The translations under genes were made by a program, and so were the position numbers. DNA of 64,000 bases from Amycolatopsis circi (GTDB lineage: Bacteria > Actinomycetota > Actinomycetes > Mycobacteriales > Pseudonocardiaceae): positions 1-64,000 of the forward strand of contig NZ_PQIA01000010.1 in NCBI RefSeq assembly GCF_003385235.1, given 5' to 3'. Positions 1 through 8,678 of this stretch are shown here, piece after piece. Position 1 is the first letter of the stretch. The number at the start of each line of letters is the position of its first letter. The notes under the pieces are model-generated. The model was not told the DNA's origin and searched no databases. It saw only the letters and a list, made by a program, of their open reading frames with translations.

Positions 1-183
1 CGGCCGGACTGTCCACAAGGGACCCGCCATCGCCAGTTCGGGGCCGGGTTCCGATTCGGGCGGAAGGGGTTCGGGGTCGGGCAGCGGGCGGTCCGGTCCC
101 GGCGTCACCGGGTCGGGCTCCACCGGACCGGGCGGGACGGGCTCGGGCGGGGCGGGCTGCGCGGTCGAACGGGGGCGAAGCAT
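1..183 (-). CDS. Proline-rich protein, N-terminal part only (runs off the window)
   Basis: An open frame of 61 codons starts at ATG 183-181 and leaves the window at base 1. The start is backed by an AAAGGAG ribosome site about six bases upstream. The visible residues begin MLRPRSTAQPAPPEP and are dominated by Pro, Glu and Gly, with no Cys and no membrane segment, so this looks like a disordered N-terminal arm. The gene is divergent from the small gene at 306. I do not recognise the family; the functional part lies outside the window. Low-complexity codons in GC-rich DNA can stay open by chance, so the main support is the good ribosome site. Confidence 0.45.
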   Translation of the reverse strand, partial: MLRPRSTAQPAPPEPVPPGPVEPDPVTPGPDRPLPDPEPLPPESEPGPELAMAGPLWTVRP

Positions 184-305
184 CGCGGACTCCTTTCGCT
201 CCCTGATGGGCTACCGCAGAGCGGCGGCGGCGAAACATCCGCCCGTCCCCGGCGAGGTCGGCTAGGGTCGAAGGCGGAGCCGACGAACCGAGAAGAGGCG
301 AGACG

Positions 306-599
306 ATGAGCGCGGACAAGCCCGGCGAGCAGCAGCCGCTCGACGCGGAGATCGTGGAGAGCCCCGGCACGCCTCCCGCCGACCTCCCCGAACCCGACTA
401 CAGCGACAACGGCGCGCCGTCCTTCGACTTCGTGCGGGACCGGATCGAGAAGCGGTACACCACGTCGGTCGGCGCGCAGGAGCTGGCCGGGATCGGCGGG
501 CCGGAGGACGTGCAGTCGCTGGACAAGAAGATCGCCGACCGCAAGGAGGCGGCGAAGGACAAGCTGGCCGAGATCCGGCGGTCGATGGGCAAGGAGTAG
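306..599 (+). CDS. Small acidic hypothetical protein (97 aa)
   Basis: A 97-residue protein with no Cys, no signal peptide and no membrane segment. The first 35 residues are acidic and proline-rich (likely disordered); residues 40-97 read as charged helices (DFVRDRIEKRY, then a Lys/Asp/Glu-rich tail ending RRSMGKE). The ATG is preceded by a purine-rich GAGAAGAGGCGAG stretch. I know no function. Its strand bias, start context and balanced composition support a real gene. It stands alone: the gene before it is divergent and the next begins 365 bases downstream. Confidence 0.6.
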   Translation: MSADKPGEQQPLDAEIVESPGTPPADLPEPDYSDNGAPSFDFVRDRIEKRYTTSVGAQELAGIGGPEDVQSLDKKIADRKEAAKDKLAEIRRSMGKE

Positions 600-964
600 C
601 GCTGCCCAGGAACGGCGGCTTCGGCCGGAGTGCGGGTTCGGACGCCCGAATCCCGGCTGGCATTCGCATGCCGGAAGTGCTCCGATTACCAGTGCTTGCC
701 CTGGCACCAGCGGCGACGAGCGCGCGCTCAGTAGGAATACGGCCGAGCGCATGCTCCCCGGACGGCAGTGCCTGGTGCCGCTGAGTACCTTCCGCCGCGA
801 GCAGGATCGGCCCGTTCGGCAGCGGTGGATCCGACGTGCGCCCTTCCGCCGCCGAGAAGCCAGCGCGCCCGCGTCGGAACCACCGCGCCTCTCAAGTCCA
901 CAGTGGACTTGAGCGGGGCAATTTCCGTGGCCTCCCCCGCGCCCGCTCTGGTTGAATCGCCGGT
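600..964. other. Intergenic region of 365 bases
   Basis: No convincing gene. It holds the perfect palindrome at 891-913 described separately and presumably the promoter of the hydrolase at 965. Frames open on either strand here are shadows of the neighbouring gene. Confidence 0.5.
891..913. promoter_or_regulatory. 11-bp-arm perfect palindrome upstream of the hydrolase gene
   Basis: Arms CTCAAGTCCAC and GTGGACTTGAG flank one central A. It lies 52-74 bases before the ATG at 965, where an operator would sit. The core TCCACAGTGGA also occurs elsewhere in the window, including inside coding sequence, so it may be a general repeat rather than an operator. Confidence 0.4.
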
Positions 965-2194
965 ATGGCAACCACCGTGCGCATTCCCGGTCTCGTGCTT
1001 ACCGAGCACGAGTTCTCCGTTCCCCTCGACCATTCCCGTCCGGACGGCGCGAAGATCACCGTCTTCGCCCGGGAGGTCGCTGATCCGGACGGGCTCGACC
1101 GGCCGTTTGTCGTGTACCTCCAAGGCGGTCCCGGGCACGAAGCGCCGCGGCCGTCGCGCGGGACGCCGAGCTGGTTGCCGCGGGCGTTGCAGGAGTACCG
1201 GGTTCTGATGCTCGACCAGCGCGGCACCGGGCGGTCCACGCCGGTCGGCACGCTCACCGGAACACCGGCCGAGCAGGCCGAATACCTCACGCACTTCCGC
1301 GCCGACGCGATCATTCGCGACGCGGAGTTCGTGCGTCAGCAACTGGGTGTCGAGAAGTGGAGCGTGCTCGGGCAGTCGTTCGGCGGATTTTGCACGGTCG
1401 CCTACCTTTCCCAGTTTCCCGAGGGGCTGGCCGAGGCCTTCTTCACCGGCGGGCTGCCGCCGATCGCGCGGCATCCGGACGAGGTTTACACCGCGACGTT
1501 CGCCAACATGCTCGAGCGCAATCGCCAGTACTACCGCCGTTACCCCGGCGATCGCGCCCGCGTCGAGGCGCTGCTGCCGTTGCTCGACGACGGGGCCGTG
1601 CTCCTGCCCGACGGCAGTCCGCTCACCGCGCGGTTGTTCCAGCAGCTCGGTTACGTCCTCGGGGCGAGCGGCGGCGAGGAAACGCTGCACTACCTGATCG
1701 AACGCGACCCGACGTCCCCCGCTTTCGCGCACGACGTCGCCAGCTCGCTGCCGTTCAGCGGGCGCAATCCGCTGTACTCGGTCATCCACGAATCGTCCTA
1801 CTCCGACGGGTTCGCCACCCGCTGGTCGGCCGAGCGCGTGCTGCCGGACGAGTTCCGCACCGACCGGACGTTGTTCACCGGCGAGCACGTGTTCCCCTCG
1901 CTCTTCGACGATCTCCACAGCCTCCGGCCGATGAAGGAGACCGCGGAACTGCTTGCCGCGCACGAATGGCCGCGGCTGTACGACGCCGACGCGCTGCGCG
2001 AGTGCACCGTCCCGGCGGCAGCTGCGATCTATGCCAACGACATGTACGTCGAGCGGGCGTTTTCCGAGGAAACCGCGCGGCTGATCCCGACGCTCCGGCC
2101 GTGGATCACCAGCGAGTACGAGCACAACGGCCTCCGCGCGTCGAGCGATCACGTGCTCGGGCGGTTGATCGACCTCGTTCGCGGACGCGTCTGA
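965..2194 (+). CDS. Alpha/beta hydrolase, prolyl aminopeptidase-like (S33)
   Basis: A 409-residue cytoplasmic alpha/beta hydrolase. Family S33 enzymes remove N-terminal proline from peptides or hydrolyse related amides and esters. Visible landmarks are the oxyanion-side YLQGGPGHE near residue 55, LDQRGTGRST near 85, and the nucleophile elbow VLGQSFGGF near 137 with Ser in GQSFGG. A C-terminal His candidate is in SEYEHNG or RASSDHVLG near residues 380-395. The helical cap between the elbow and the C-terminus is typical of the proline iminopeptidase group. No signal peptide is seen. It is a single gene followed at once by a palindromic repeat that probably terminates it. Exact substrate is not deducible. 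Confidence 0.85.
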   Translation: MATTVRIPGLVLTEHEFSVPLDHSRPDGAKITVFAREVADPDGLDRPFVVYLQGGPGHEAPRPSRGTPSWLPRALQEYRVLMLDQRGTGRSTPVGTLTGTPAEQAEYLTHFRADAIIRDAEFVRQQLGVEKWSVLGQSFGGFCTVAYLSQFPEGLAEAFFTGGLPPIARHPDEVYTATFANMLERNRQYYRRYPGDRARVEALLPLLDDGAVLLPDGSPLTARLFQQLGYVLGASGGEETLHYLIERDPTSPAFAHDVASSLPFSGRNPLYSVIHESSYSDGFATRWSAERVLPDEFRTDRTLFTGEHVFPSLFDDLHSLRPMKETAELLAAHEWPRLYDADALRECTVPAAAAIYANDMYVERAFSEETARLIPTLRPWITSEYEHNGLRASSDHVLGRLIDLVRGRV

Positions 2195-2198
2195 CCTG

Positions 2199-2249
2199 CC
2201 GTGAGGGGAACCCTGAGGGACTCTGAGTCCCTCAGGGTTCCCCTCACGG
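2199..2249. repeat. Palindromic repeat (GTGAGGGGAACC family), likely bidirectional terminator
   Basis: A near-perfect 51-base palindrome: CCGTGAGGGGAACCCTGAG mirrored around GACTCTGAGTC. It lies four bases after the hydrolase stop and before the end of the convergent SDR gene. Related copies are at 33865-33895, 33950-34005, 34177-34207 and 54290-54344. Position suggests transcription termination; there is no T-tract. Confidence 0.7.
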
Positions 2250-2264
2250 ACGGCGCAACTGGAG

Positions 2265-3116
2265 TCAGGCGACGGTTACGCCGCCTTCGACGGAGTCGGT
2301 GGACAGGGTGAGGTCCTGCCAGGCGTCGAAGTCGTCCTGGACGCGTTGGCGTCCGGCGGTGACCAGGCGCAGCGCGTCCGACCCGAGCAGGAGGTGCACG
2401 GGCGGGTTTTCCTCGTCCAGGAGCTGGAGGATGGCGTCGCCCGCGCGGTCGGGGTCGCCGATGCCTTGCCCGGCCAGCGCCTGGCGGCGGGTCCGGATCG
2501 GGTCGAACAGGGCGTCGTAGTCGGCGATGCTGCGCGGGGCGCGGACCAGCGACCGGCCCGCCCAGTCGGTTTTGAACGCGCCGGGAGCCACGGCGGTGAC
2601 CCGAATGCCGAACTGCGTGACCTCCTGAGCGAGGGTGTCGGTGATGCCTTCCAGCGCGTGCTTGCTGCCCTCGTAGAACGCGAGCCCGGGGAACGTGGTG
2701 TGCCCGCCCATCGAGGTGATGACGAAGATCTGGCCGTCGCGCCGTTCGCGCATGGCGGGCAGGACCGCTTTGATGGACGCGACCGTGCCGAAGACGTTGA
2801 CCTCGAACTGGCGGCGCAGCTCGTCCATCGAGGACTCTTCGAAGGTCCCTTCGAGCCCGTAACCAGCGTTGGCGACGAGTACGTCAATCGGGCCCAGTTC
2901 CGCTTCGACGGCCCGCACGGTGGGCTCGATCCGGTCGGCGTCGGTCAAGTCGAGGACGAAGGCCCGGGCGCGTTCCGGGTCCAGCGCCTGGAAATCGGCC
3001 GCATGCTGTTCGGTGCGCACGGTGCCCGCGACGTGATGCCCGGCCGCCAAGGCACGCCGGGCGATGGCGCGTCCGAGGCCGGTGCTGACGCCGGTGATCA
3101 GGATTGTCTTGCTCAC
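2265..3116 (-). CDS. SDR-family NAD(P)-dependent oxidoreductase
   Basis: A 283-residue classical short-chain dehydrogenase. The cofactor motif TGVSTGLGRAI lies at about residues 9-19, the NAG motif (VLVANAGYG) near 80, the active-site Ser in ITSMGG near 133, and the catalytic Tyr-Lys in FYEGSK near 150. The GTG at 3116 is chosen because AAAGGA lies nine bases upstream and the Rossmann motif follows at the usual distance; an ATG thirty bases further out lacks a site. It is downstream of an MmyB-type regulator on the same strand (78-base gap), an arrangement often seen for regulator and target. Substrate unknown. Confidence 0.88.
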   Translation of the reverse strand: MSKTILITGVSTGLGRAIARRALAAGHHVAGTVRTEQHAADFQALDPERARAFVLDLTDADRIEPTVRAVEAELGPIDVLVANAGYGLEGTFEESSMDELRRQFEVNVFGTVASIKAVLPAMRERRDGQIFVITSMGGHTTFPGLAFYEGSKHALEGITDTLAQEVTQFGIRVTAVAPGAFKTDWAGRSLVRAPRSIADYDALFDPIRTRRQALAGQGIGDPDRAGDAILQLLDEENPPVHLLLGSDALRLVTAGRQRVQDDFDAWQDLTLSTDSVEGGVTVA

Positions 3117-3194
3117 TGCGAAGTGTCCTTTCACGGAGGATGGCATGACGGCATGGACCCCGCGGGTACAGCGGGGCCTAGTGGTGGACGGTGA

Positions 3195-4061
3195 TCAGGA
3201 CTCGGCGGAGTCCCGGGCAGGCGCGGGTTCGCGGCCCCAGCTGGCCAGCAGCCGCAACCGTTCCTGAGAGGGCGAACCGGCTGGTGCGCTGTAGACGACC
3301 ATCGACTGGCCCGGGTCGGCGACCGAGGTGAAGATCTCGTACTGCAGTTCCAGGTCGCCGACTACTGGGTGGCGCAGGCGTTTGAGGCCGGTGCTGCGTT
3401 CCTGGACGCGGTGTTCCGACCACCACGCAGGGAACTCGGGCGAACGCATCATCAGCTCGCCGATCAGGTTGGCGATGTGCTGATTCCGCGGCTGTGCGGC
3501 CGCGGCGAGCCGCAACCCGTGCACGTAATCGCGGGCGACGCGCTCCCAATCACGCCACACCAGGCGGGCCCGCGGATCCAGCAGCGTCCAGCGGGCCATG
3601 CTGCGTTCGCGTCGCGGCAGCTCGGCCACGTCGGGAAACAGCAAGGCCCACAACGCGTTCCCGCCGACGACCGTCAGATTCCGGTCGCTGACGAACGCCG
3701 ACGCCAGCTCCATCGAGTCCAGCACCTGCCGCAGCGCCGGCCGCAACCGGGACGAATGCTCGGCCCGGTCCGTCCGCTCGGCGGTGGCGCCGGCGAGAGC
3801 GAACAGATGCCGTCGCTCGATGTCGTCGAAGCGCAGCGCCTCGCACAGGGCGTGCAGCACCTGCTCGGACGGCTGCCGGGCACGGCCTTGTTCCAGCCGG
3901 GTGTAGTACTCGGTGCTCACCCCGGCCAACTGCGCGACCTCGCCGCGCCGCAGCCCGGAGACCCGCCGCCCGGCGCCGAATTCGGCCGGAAGACCGATCT
4001 CGTCCGGCGTCAGCCCGGCGCGGCGGGCCCGCAGGAAATCGCCCAGGTCGTTCTTGCCCAT
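3195..4061 (-). CDS. XRE-family regulator with MmyB-like ligand-binding domain
   Basis: A 288-residue transcription factor. Residues 1-75 contain a Cro/C1-type helix-turn-helix (FLRARRAGLTP, then RGEVAQLAGVSTEYYTRLEQG). The rest matches the MmyB-like ligand-binding layout, with the conserved pattern LDSMELASAFVSDRNLTVVGGNALW about residue 105 onwards and a YVHGLRLAA/LIGEL segment later. This family is known to bind fatty-acid-like ligands and often sits beside one SDR gene. ATG at 4061 (MGKNDLGDFL) is preferred over a longer form, because the extra residues are low-complexity. It is followed by the SDR at 2265-3116, its likely target. Confidence 0.85.
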   Translation of the reverse strand: MGKNDLGDFLRARRAGLTPDEIGLPAEFGAGRRVSGLRRGEVAQLAGVSTEYYTRLEQGRARQPSEQVLHALCEALRFDDIERRHLFALAGATAERTDRAEHSSRLRPALRQVLDSMELASAFVSDRNLTVVGGNALWALLFPDVAELPRRERSMARWTLLDPRARLVWRDWERVARDYVHGLRLAAAAQPRNQHIANLIGELMMRSPEFPAWWSEHRVQERSTGLKRLRHPVVGDLELQYEIFTSVADPGQSMVVYSAPAGSPSQERLRLLASWGREPAPARDSAES

Positions 4062-4204
4062 GCCTCGAGTCTGCCTTCCGGCCAGTCGATCACCAAGGGC
4101 GTAGCTGGTCCTGCCAGTACTACTCAGCGGGCCGGGCGAGGGCGGCGGCGCGAGCGTGCGGATCAAGTGGCCGGACGCTGGGAACAGCGGGGCGAGCAGG
4201 GGCC

Positions 4205-5701
4205 CTACTCACTAGGTCGGGCAAGAATCACCGCGCGGGCGGCCAGATGCAGAGCCAACCGCTCATCCGGACGTGACAGATCGACGTGCAGCAACTGCTC
4301 GATCCGGCCGATCCGCGCAGCCACCGTATTCCGGTGAATCCCCAGCACCGTCGCAGTTTCAGCCAGCGAAGACTCCGCGTCGAGATAAGCCGCGAGGGTC
4401 CGGATCAGGTCGCCGGGCACCGAGACCAGCGGAGCGAGCAACGCACGCGCAGCAGGCTCGAACGTGTCGGTCCGCGTCCATTCCAAGAGCAACTGGGCCA
4501 TGCCGAGCTGGTCTACGTGCAGGAAATGCCCGGTCTCCGGACGCGCTGCGGCGAGGCCGGCGGCGTCGGTGGCTTCGGCGACTGTCGCGGTGAGACCGTC
4601 TGCATGGGGACGGCCGACGCCTAGGTGTGCGTCGAGCGTGCGGCGAAGGCTTCGGTGCACGGCGCGCAGCCGCGCGGACAGCGCCCGCACCCGTTCCGCC
4701 GTCGGTTCTTGTTCGAAGGTGACCCAGCCGGTCCAGCCCTCGCCGTGTTCGACGGTGACCGCGTCGATCGACTCTGCCCGAAGCGCGCGCACGACTTCCT
4801 GCGTGCGGGAAACAGTGTCGACGTCCGCGGGCACGCCGATGCGCAGGCCGACGTGCCAGCCGCCGAGTCGCCAGCCCGCGTCGGCGGCGCGGCGACGCAG
4901 GTCGGCACCGGGTTCGGTGTCTTGACGCAGCAAATCGCCCAGCAGCGCGGACCGGGAGCGGGCATCGCGTTCCAGCTCCAGGCGGTGGGCCAGCAGCCAG
5001 CGCTGCACGGCACCTGCCGCCACAGCCAGCGTCGCGGCGACGACGTCCGCGCGCGGGGACTTGGCTCCGGTCAGCTCCGCGGCCAGCCAGACCGACGGCT
5101 GCGGCAGCACCGCAGGATGCGCGAGCAGGACGCCGTCCGGAAGCGTGATGCGTTGCGGGACCGGCTCATGGACTCGTACGCGCGCAGCCTCGGCGAGTTC
5201 ACCGGCGAGCACCTCGCCGCGGTCGTCGAGGACGGCGACGGGAGCGTCCAACAGTCGCCGCAGGACGGTCACGATTTCTTCCGGCGGGCGCAACCGCTCC
5301 CCCAACGCCCGGTGCGCGGCGAGTACGGCGTCGGCGCGGTCGATGTCCGGGGCAGCCAGCGCAAGGCGGGCGTCCACGAGCAGATCGAGCGGATCGGCGG
5401 ACGTGACCAGCAGCGGCACTGACAGCCGTTCGGCCAGAAGTCGTGACGCGGCAAGCGGTTCGGCTCCGGGAAGCAGGACTCCGGCGGCTCGGGCGTCCGC
5501 GCAACGGCGCAGGAGGGCGTCGATCTGCCAGTCGGAACCGAGCGAGCGGACCAGCACCACCAGTTCGCCGGAAGCGGGAGTGCCGGAGGCGTCCAGCGCG
5601 GCTTTTACTGTCCGCAGTGGACGGTCCAAACCGGACTCGCCGGAGCACACCCGAACCGGACCAGCCCACGAGGGCAGCGCGAGCAGCTGACGGAGGATCA
5701 C
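4205..5701 (-). CDS. PucR-family transcriptional regulator
   Basis: A 498-residue regulator. The N-terminal half (about 1-130) resembles the purine-catabolism sensing domain (VILRQLLALPSW at the start). The C-terminus has the PucR helix-turn-helix: LAAYLDAESSLAETATVLG then HRNTVAARIGRIEQLL, at about residues 430-475. PucR proteins control purine, ureide or hydantoin use. The start is GTG 5701, whose GTGA overlaps the stop of the upstream DUF917 gene, so this is the last gene of the seven-gene operon and is translationally coupled to it. This suggests feedback control of the operon by its own product. Confidence 0.9.
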   Translation of the reverse strand: MILRQLLALPSWAGPVRVCSGESGLDRPLRTVKAALDASGTPASGELVVLVRSLGSDWQIDALLRRCADARAAGVLLPGAEPLAASRLLAERLSVPLLVTSADPLDLLVDARLALAAPDIDRADAVLAAHRALGERLRPPEEIVTVLRRLLDAPVAVLDDRGEVLAGELAEAARVRVHEPVPQRITLPDGVLLAHPAVLPQPSVWLAAELTGAKSPRADVVAATLAVAAGAVQRWLLAHRLELERDARSRSALLGDLLRQDTEPGADLRRRAADAGWRLGGWHVGLRIGVPADVDTVSRTQEVVRALRAESIDAVTVEHGEGWTGWVTFEQEPTAERVRALSARLRAVHRSLRRTLDAHLGVGRPHADGLTATVAEATDAAGLAAARPETGHFLHVDQLGMAQLLLEWTRTDTFEPAARALLAPLVSVPGDLIRTLAAYLDAESSLAETATVLGIHRNTVAARIGRIEQLLHVDLSRPDERLALHLAARAVILARPSE

Positions 5702-6768
5702 TGTGCTACCACCGGATCGCAGTCGATTCCGTACGCGCGCGGCTCCAGCAGCGGGCGGCGTCGCGGGTCGGTCCAGAACGGTGATGCGGCCAGGCACACG
5801 ACGTCCACCTCGACCCCGGCGCGGATCGCGTCGCACTGCAGCGGGACGCCGGTGCGGCGGTCCAGCACCGACAGAACGTCCGGAGTGGACGCCACCGGAA
5901 GCCCGTCCCGCAGCGCCAGCAGGTACTCGTTTTCCATCTCCAGCCGCAGCAACGCGCCGTCGCGGTGATCGGTCAGCGTCGCCGAGCCACGCCCGAACCC
6001 GGGGTGCCCGTGCTGTCCGGGACCGAGGTGCCGAGACACCTCCAGCACCCGGCCGCGGGCGAGAACCCGGCCGTCGAGGGCGGTTTCCAGCGCGGCCAGG
6101 TCCGGGCTTTCCCCGGCGGCGAGGACGCGGGCACCGAGGGCGAGCGCCTCGCTCGTCGTGTCGAGGACGGCGTGGTCGGCCAGTTCACCGGCCGGGATCG
6201 GGGCGAGCGCGATCGCCGCCCAGCCGCCTGAGCTGGCCAGGAACGCGCGGATCCCGCTCTCGACCACCGGGGCGGCCGCGGCGGCGAGCACCACCACCCG
6301 GCCGCCGGGTTCGGCCAGCGCCGCCGGAGCCACGCCGCGTCCGGTCGCGGCGACCGAGAGCTGGTCGAGTCTCGGCAGCCCGCGTCCGGACAGGTCCGCG
6401 TCGGCATAGCCCAGCCCCAGTTCCTGGGCGACCACCAGCGGAAGCAGGCCGTTCAGGCCACCGATCTCGATGGACATCAACGCCTGCGCGCGCTGCCCGG
6501 TCCAGCGTTCGATCGCGGCGATCGCCGAGGCGAATTCGTCGCCGCTGGGCAGCTTTTCGGCGAACGCGGCGGTCGCGCCGACGATGCCGATCGGCACCAC
6601 GAGGGTGTCCGGCGGCAGGTCCGCGACCGGGTGCACGACGGGTTCGCGGCCGGATTCGGTCAGCCGCCGCAGCAGCACCGCCGCGGTGACGGTGTCCCCG
6701 CCCCCGCCGGACCCGAGCAGCGCGACGCCGCGTTCGAGTGCCGGCACGTCCGCGGCGGTGATGCGCAT
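5698..6768 (-). CDS. DUF917 / S-methyl-thiohydantoin desulfurase-like protein, diverged third copy
   Basis: A 356-residue member of the DUF917 family, reclassified in Pfam around S-methyl thiohydantoin desulfurase. The Gly-rich start is ALLGSGGGGDT (residues 15-25), followed by LVVPIGIVGA and an EIGGLNGLLPLVVAQELG block. It differs from the other two copies where they share VDADGMGRAFPELQM: here the segment reads ADADLSGRGLPRLDQL, so the Met-Gly-Arg-Ala-Phe-Pro-Glu signature is lost. It may therefore have another substrate or a structural role. It is penultimate in the operon; its stop overlaps the PucR start by four bases. Confidence 0.85.
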   Translation of the reverse strand: MRITAADVPALERGVALLGSGGGGDTVTAAVLLRRLTESGREPVVHPVADLPPDTLVVPIGIVGATAAFAEKLPSGDEFASAIAAIERWTGQRAQALMSIEIGGLNGLLPLVVAQELGLGYADADLSGRGLPRLDQLSVAATGRGVAPAALAEPGGRVVVLAAAAAPVVESGIRAFLASSGGWAAIALAPIPAGELADHAVLDTTSEALALGARVLAAGESPDLAALETALDGRVLARGRVLEVSRHLGPGQHGHPGFGRGSATLTDHRDGALLRLEMENEYLLALRDGLPVASTPDVLSVLDRRTGVPLQCDAIRAGVEVDVVCLAASPFWTDPRRRPLLEPRAYGIDCDPVVAQ

Positions 6769-6782
6769 GGCTGGTCAGCGTA

Positions 6783-7502
6783 TCAGCGGAAGCTGTACCC
6801 GCCGTCCGGATACAGCGTCGAGCCGGTGGTGTAAGTGCTGGTGAACAGGTACAGCACGGCATCGGCCACTTCGGACTCGCGGCCGACGCGGTGCAGCAGA
6901 GTGTCCGCGCGGTACTGCGCGAAACTCGATTCCCGCGAGGCGGCCGGACGCCCGGCCCACAGGTTCCCGTCGATCGTGCCCGGCGACACGACGTTCACCC
7001 GTACCGGGGCCAGCTCCACCGCGAGCCCGCGACCAAGACCCTCGATCGCCGCGTTGCACGCCACGTACGCCGGGGCCGCGGCAGGCGGGCGCACGCTCGC
7101 GACGCCGGACATCAGCACCACCGACGCGTCCGGCGACAGCTTCGGCGCGGCGTGTTTCACCGCGTGGTACTGGCCCCAGAACTTGGTGACGAACGGGCTT
7201 TCCGCCTCCTCGTCGCTGAGGTCGCGCATCGGGCCGACGGTGTAGGACGCGGCGGGCGTGAACAGGTGGTCGACCCGGTCCAGCGCGCCGAAGAACTCGG
7301 CCAGCGACTCCTGGTCGGTGGTGTCCACCGCCTGCCAGGTCGCGGTCGGGCCCAGTTCCGCCGCGGCGGCCCGCAGTTTGTCGCCGGACCGGCCGCCGAG
7401 GTGGACGAGCGCGCCCGCCGCCGTCGCGCGCCGGGCGACCTCCAGCCCGATCCCGGAACCGCCGCCGAGCACCACGACCGCCCGGCCGTCGAGCGAACTC
7501 AC
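6783..7502 (-). CDS. SDR-like protein with the catalytic lysine replaced
   Basis: A 239-residue SDR-fold protein. The cofactor loop is VLGGGSGIGLEVA (residues 11-23) and a Ser is present in VLMSGVAS. Where classical SDRs have Tyr-x-x-x-Lys, this protein reads PAYVACNAAIEG: the Tyr is present but the fourth following residue is Asn (codon AAC). The NAG motif is also replaced, by FTPAASY. It may be a non-catalytic or altered-chemistry SDR. It lies between DUF917 genes; its GTG start overlaps the preceding DUF917 stop (GTGA), so it is a true operon member. Confidence 0.85.
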   Translation of the reverse strand: MSSLDGRAVVVLGGGSGIGLEVARRATAAGALVHLGGRSGDKLRAAAAELGPTATWQAVDTTDQESLAEFFGALDRVDHLFTPAASYTVGPMRDLSDEEAESPFVTKFWGQYHAVKHAAPKLSPDASVVLMSGVASVRPPAAAPAYVACNAAIEGLGRGLAVELAPVRVNVVSPGTIDGNLWAGRPAASRESSFAQYRADTLLHRVGRESEVADAVLYLFTSTYTTGSTLYPDGGYSFR

Positions 7503-8593
7503 GAAGCCACCTCCACGGGTACGAAATCGTGCGGCAGCCCGAACGCCGCCGGGCCGAACGTGGCCAGCGCTTCCGGGGTGCGCATGAGCGGCGGCGTCGA
7601 GATCCCGACCACGGTGACGCGCTGGCCGTAGCGCAGCGTTTCGGTGGTGATCGGCTCGGCGGATTCCGCCTCCAGCACGCAGATCAGGTCAGGGACCAGG
7701 CAGCGCACGTCACCGTCGACGAGCGCTACCAGGTTTTCGTTCTGGAAAAGGATTTCCAGCTTGCGGTCGCCCTCGAAGGACACGATGGCGGCGCGTCCGC
7801 GAGCGAATCCTTCTTCGGTGCGACGTTCCACATCGGACACTTTGCCGCGGAACAACACTCGCAGATGCGAGTACAGCGTGTCGCTGAGCGCACTCGCCAA
7901 CGCGGCTATCGGGTCGGCATTCTGTTCGCGGGCAAGGCGAATCGCCCGGCCGACGCTCAACGCCAGCGACAACGTCCTCGGCACCGCCGTACGTTTTACG
8001 TCCGCGCCGCTCATCGAGTATTCGGCGATGTGCGCGACACCGCCGAGCCGGATGGTGATCCCGCGCGCGAGCCATTCCATCCGCCGGTTGTCGGCTCCGG
8101 TGTCGATCACCGTGGTCTCGCCGCGTTCCCCGGCGATCCCCATCGGCGAACCGGAGACGCCGTACACGCCGAACGTCTCCATCTGCAGCTCCGGGAACGC
8201 CCGGCCCATGCCGTCGGCGTCGACCACCGGCAGCCCGAGCCGCGCGCCGACGACCAGCGGGATCATCGAGTTGATCCCGCCGCATTCGATCGGCATCGTC
8301 GCGTCGGCCTTCGCGCCGAGGTGCTTTTCCAGCGCTCGCAAGGCAAGTTCGGGCTCGGCGCCGTTCGGGAGCTTCTCGTGCACGACGGTCGGCGCGCCCA
8401 TTTGCGCGGTCGGGATGACAAGGGCGTCGTCGTCCAGGTCTTCCGGATCGAGCACGGTGACGGGGCCGTGCTCGCGGATCGCTTCGCGCACCAGCAGCCG
8501 TCCGACGTACGGGTCGCCGCCACCACCGGTACCAAGGACGGCCGCGCCGCGGGCTAGGTCTTCGAGGTGGTCTTCGGTCAACCTCCAACTCAT
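7499..8593 (-). CDS. DUF917 / S-methyl-thiohydantoin desulfurase-like protein
   Basis: A 364-residue DUF917 protein. Motifs: GAAVLGTGGGGDPYVGRLL near the N-terminus, ALVIPTAQMGAPTV, then ECGGINSMIPLVVGARLG and VDADGMGRAFPELQM about residues 110-145. These Gly-rich blocks are the family hallmark; members occur with hydantoinase A-like proteins. The start is ATG 8593 (MSWRLTEDHLEDLARG), which aligns with the neighbouring paralogue, although its ribosome site is weak (GGCGG). The gene overlaps the next one by GTGA. Together with the copy at 8679-9749 it probably forms one functional unit with the HyuA-like protein. Substrate is inferred only from context. Confidence 0.88.
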   Translation of the reverse strand: MSWRLTEDHLEDLARGAAVLGTGGGGDPYVGRLLVREAIREHGPVTVLDPEDLDDDALVIPTAQMGAPTVVHEKLPNGAEPELALRALEKHLGAKADATMPIECGGINSMIPLVVGARLGLPVVDADGMGRAFPELQMETFGVYGVSGSPMGIAGERGETTVIDTGADNRRMEWLARGITIRLGGVAHIAEYSMSGADVKRTAVPRTLSLALSVGRAIRLAREQNADPIAALASALSDTLYSHLRVLFRGKVSDVERRTEEGFARGRAAIVSFEGDRKLEILFQNENLVALVDGDVRCLVPDLICVLEAESAEPITTETLRYGQRVTVVGISTPPLMRTPEALATFGPAAFGLPHDFVPVEVAS

Positions 8594-8678
8594 GTCCGCA
8601 CCGCCGAAAGACGAGCTGCGCCGATGACATCCGAGGCGGCGCGGACATCGGTGCCCATGATTCGCTCGCAAGCGTCGC

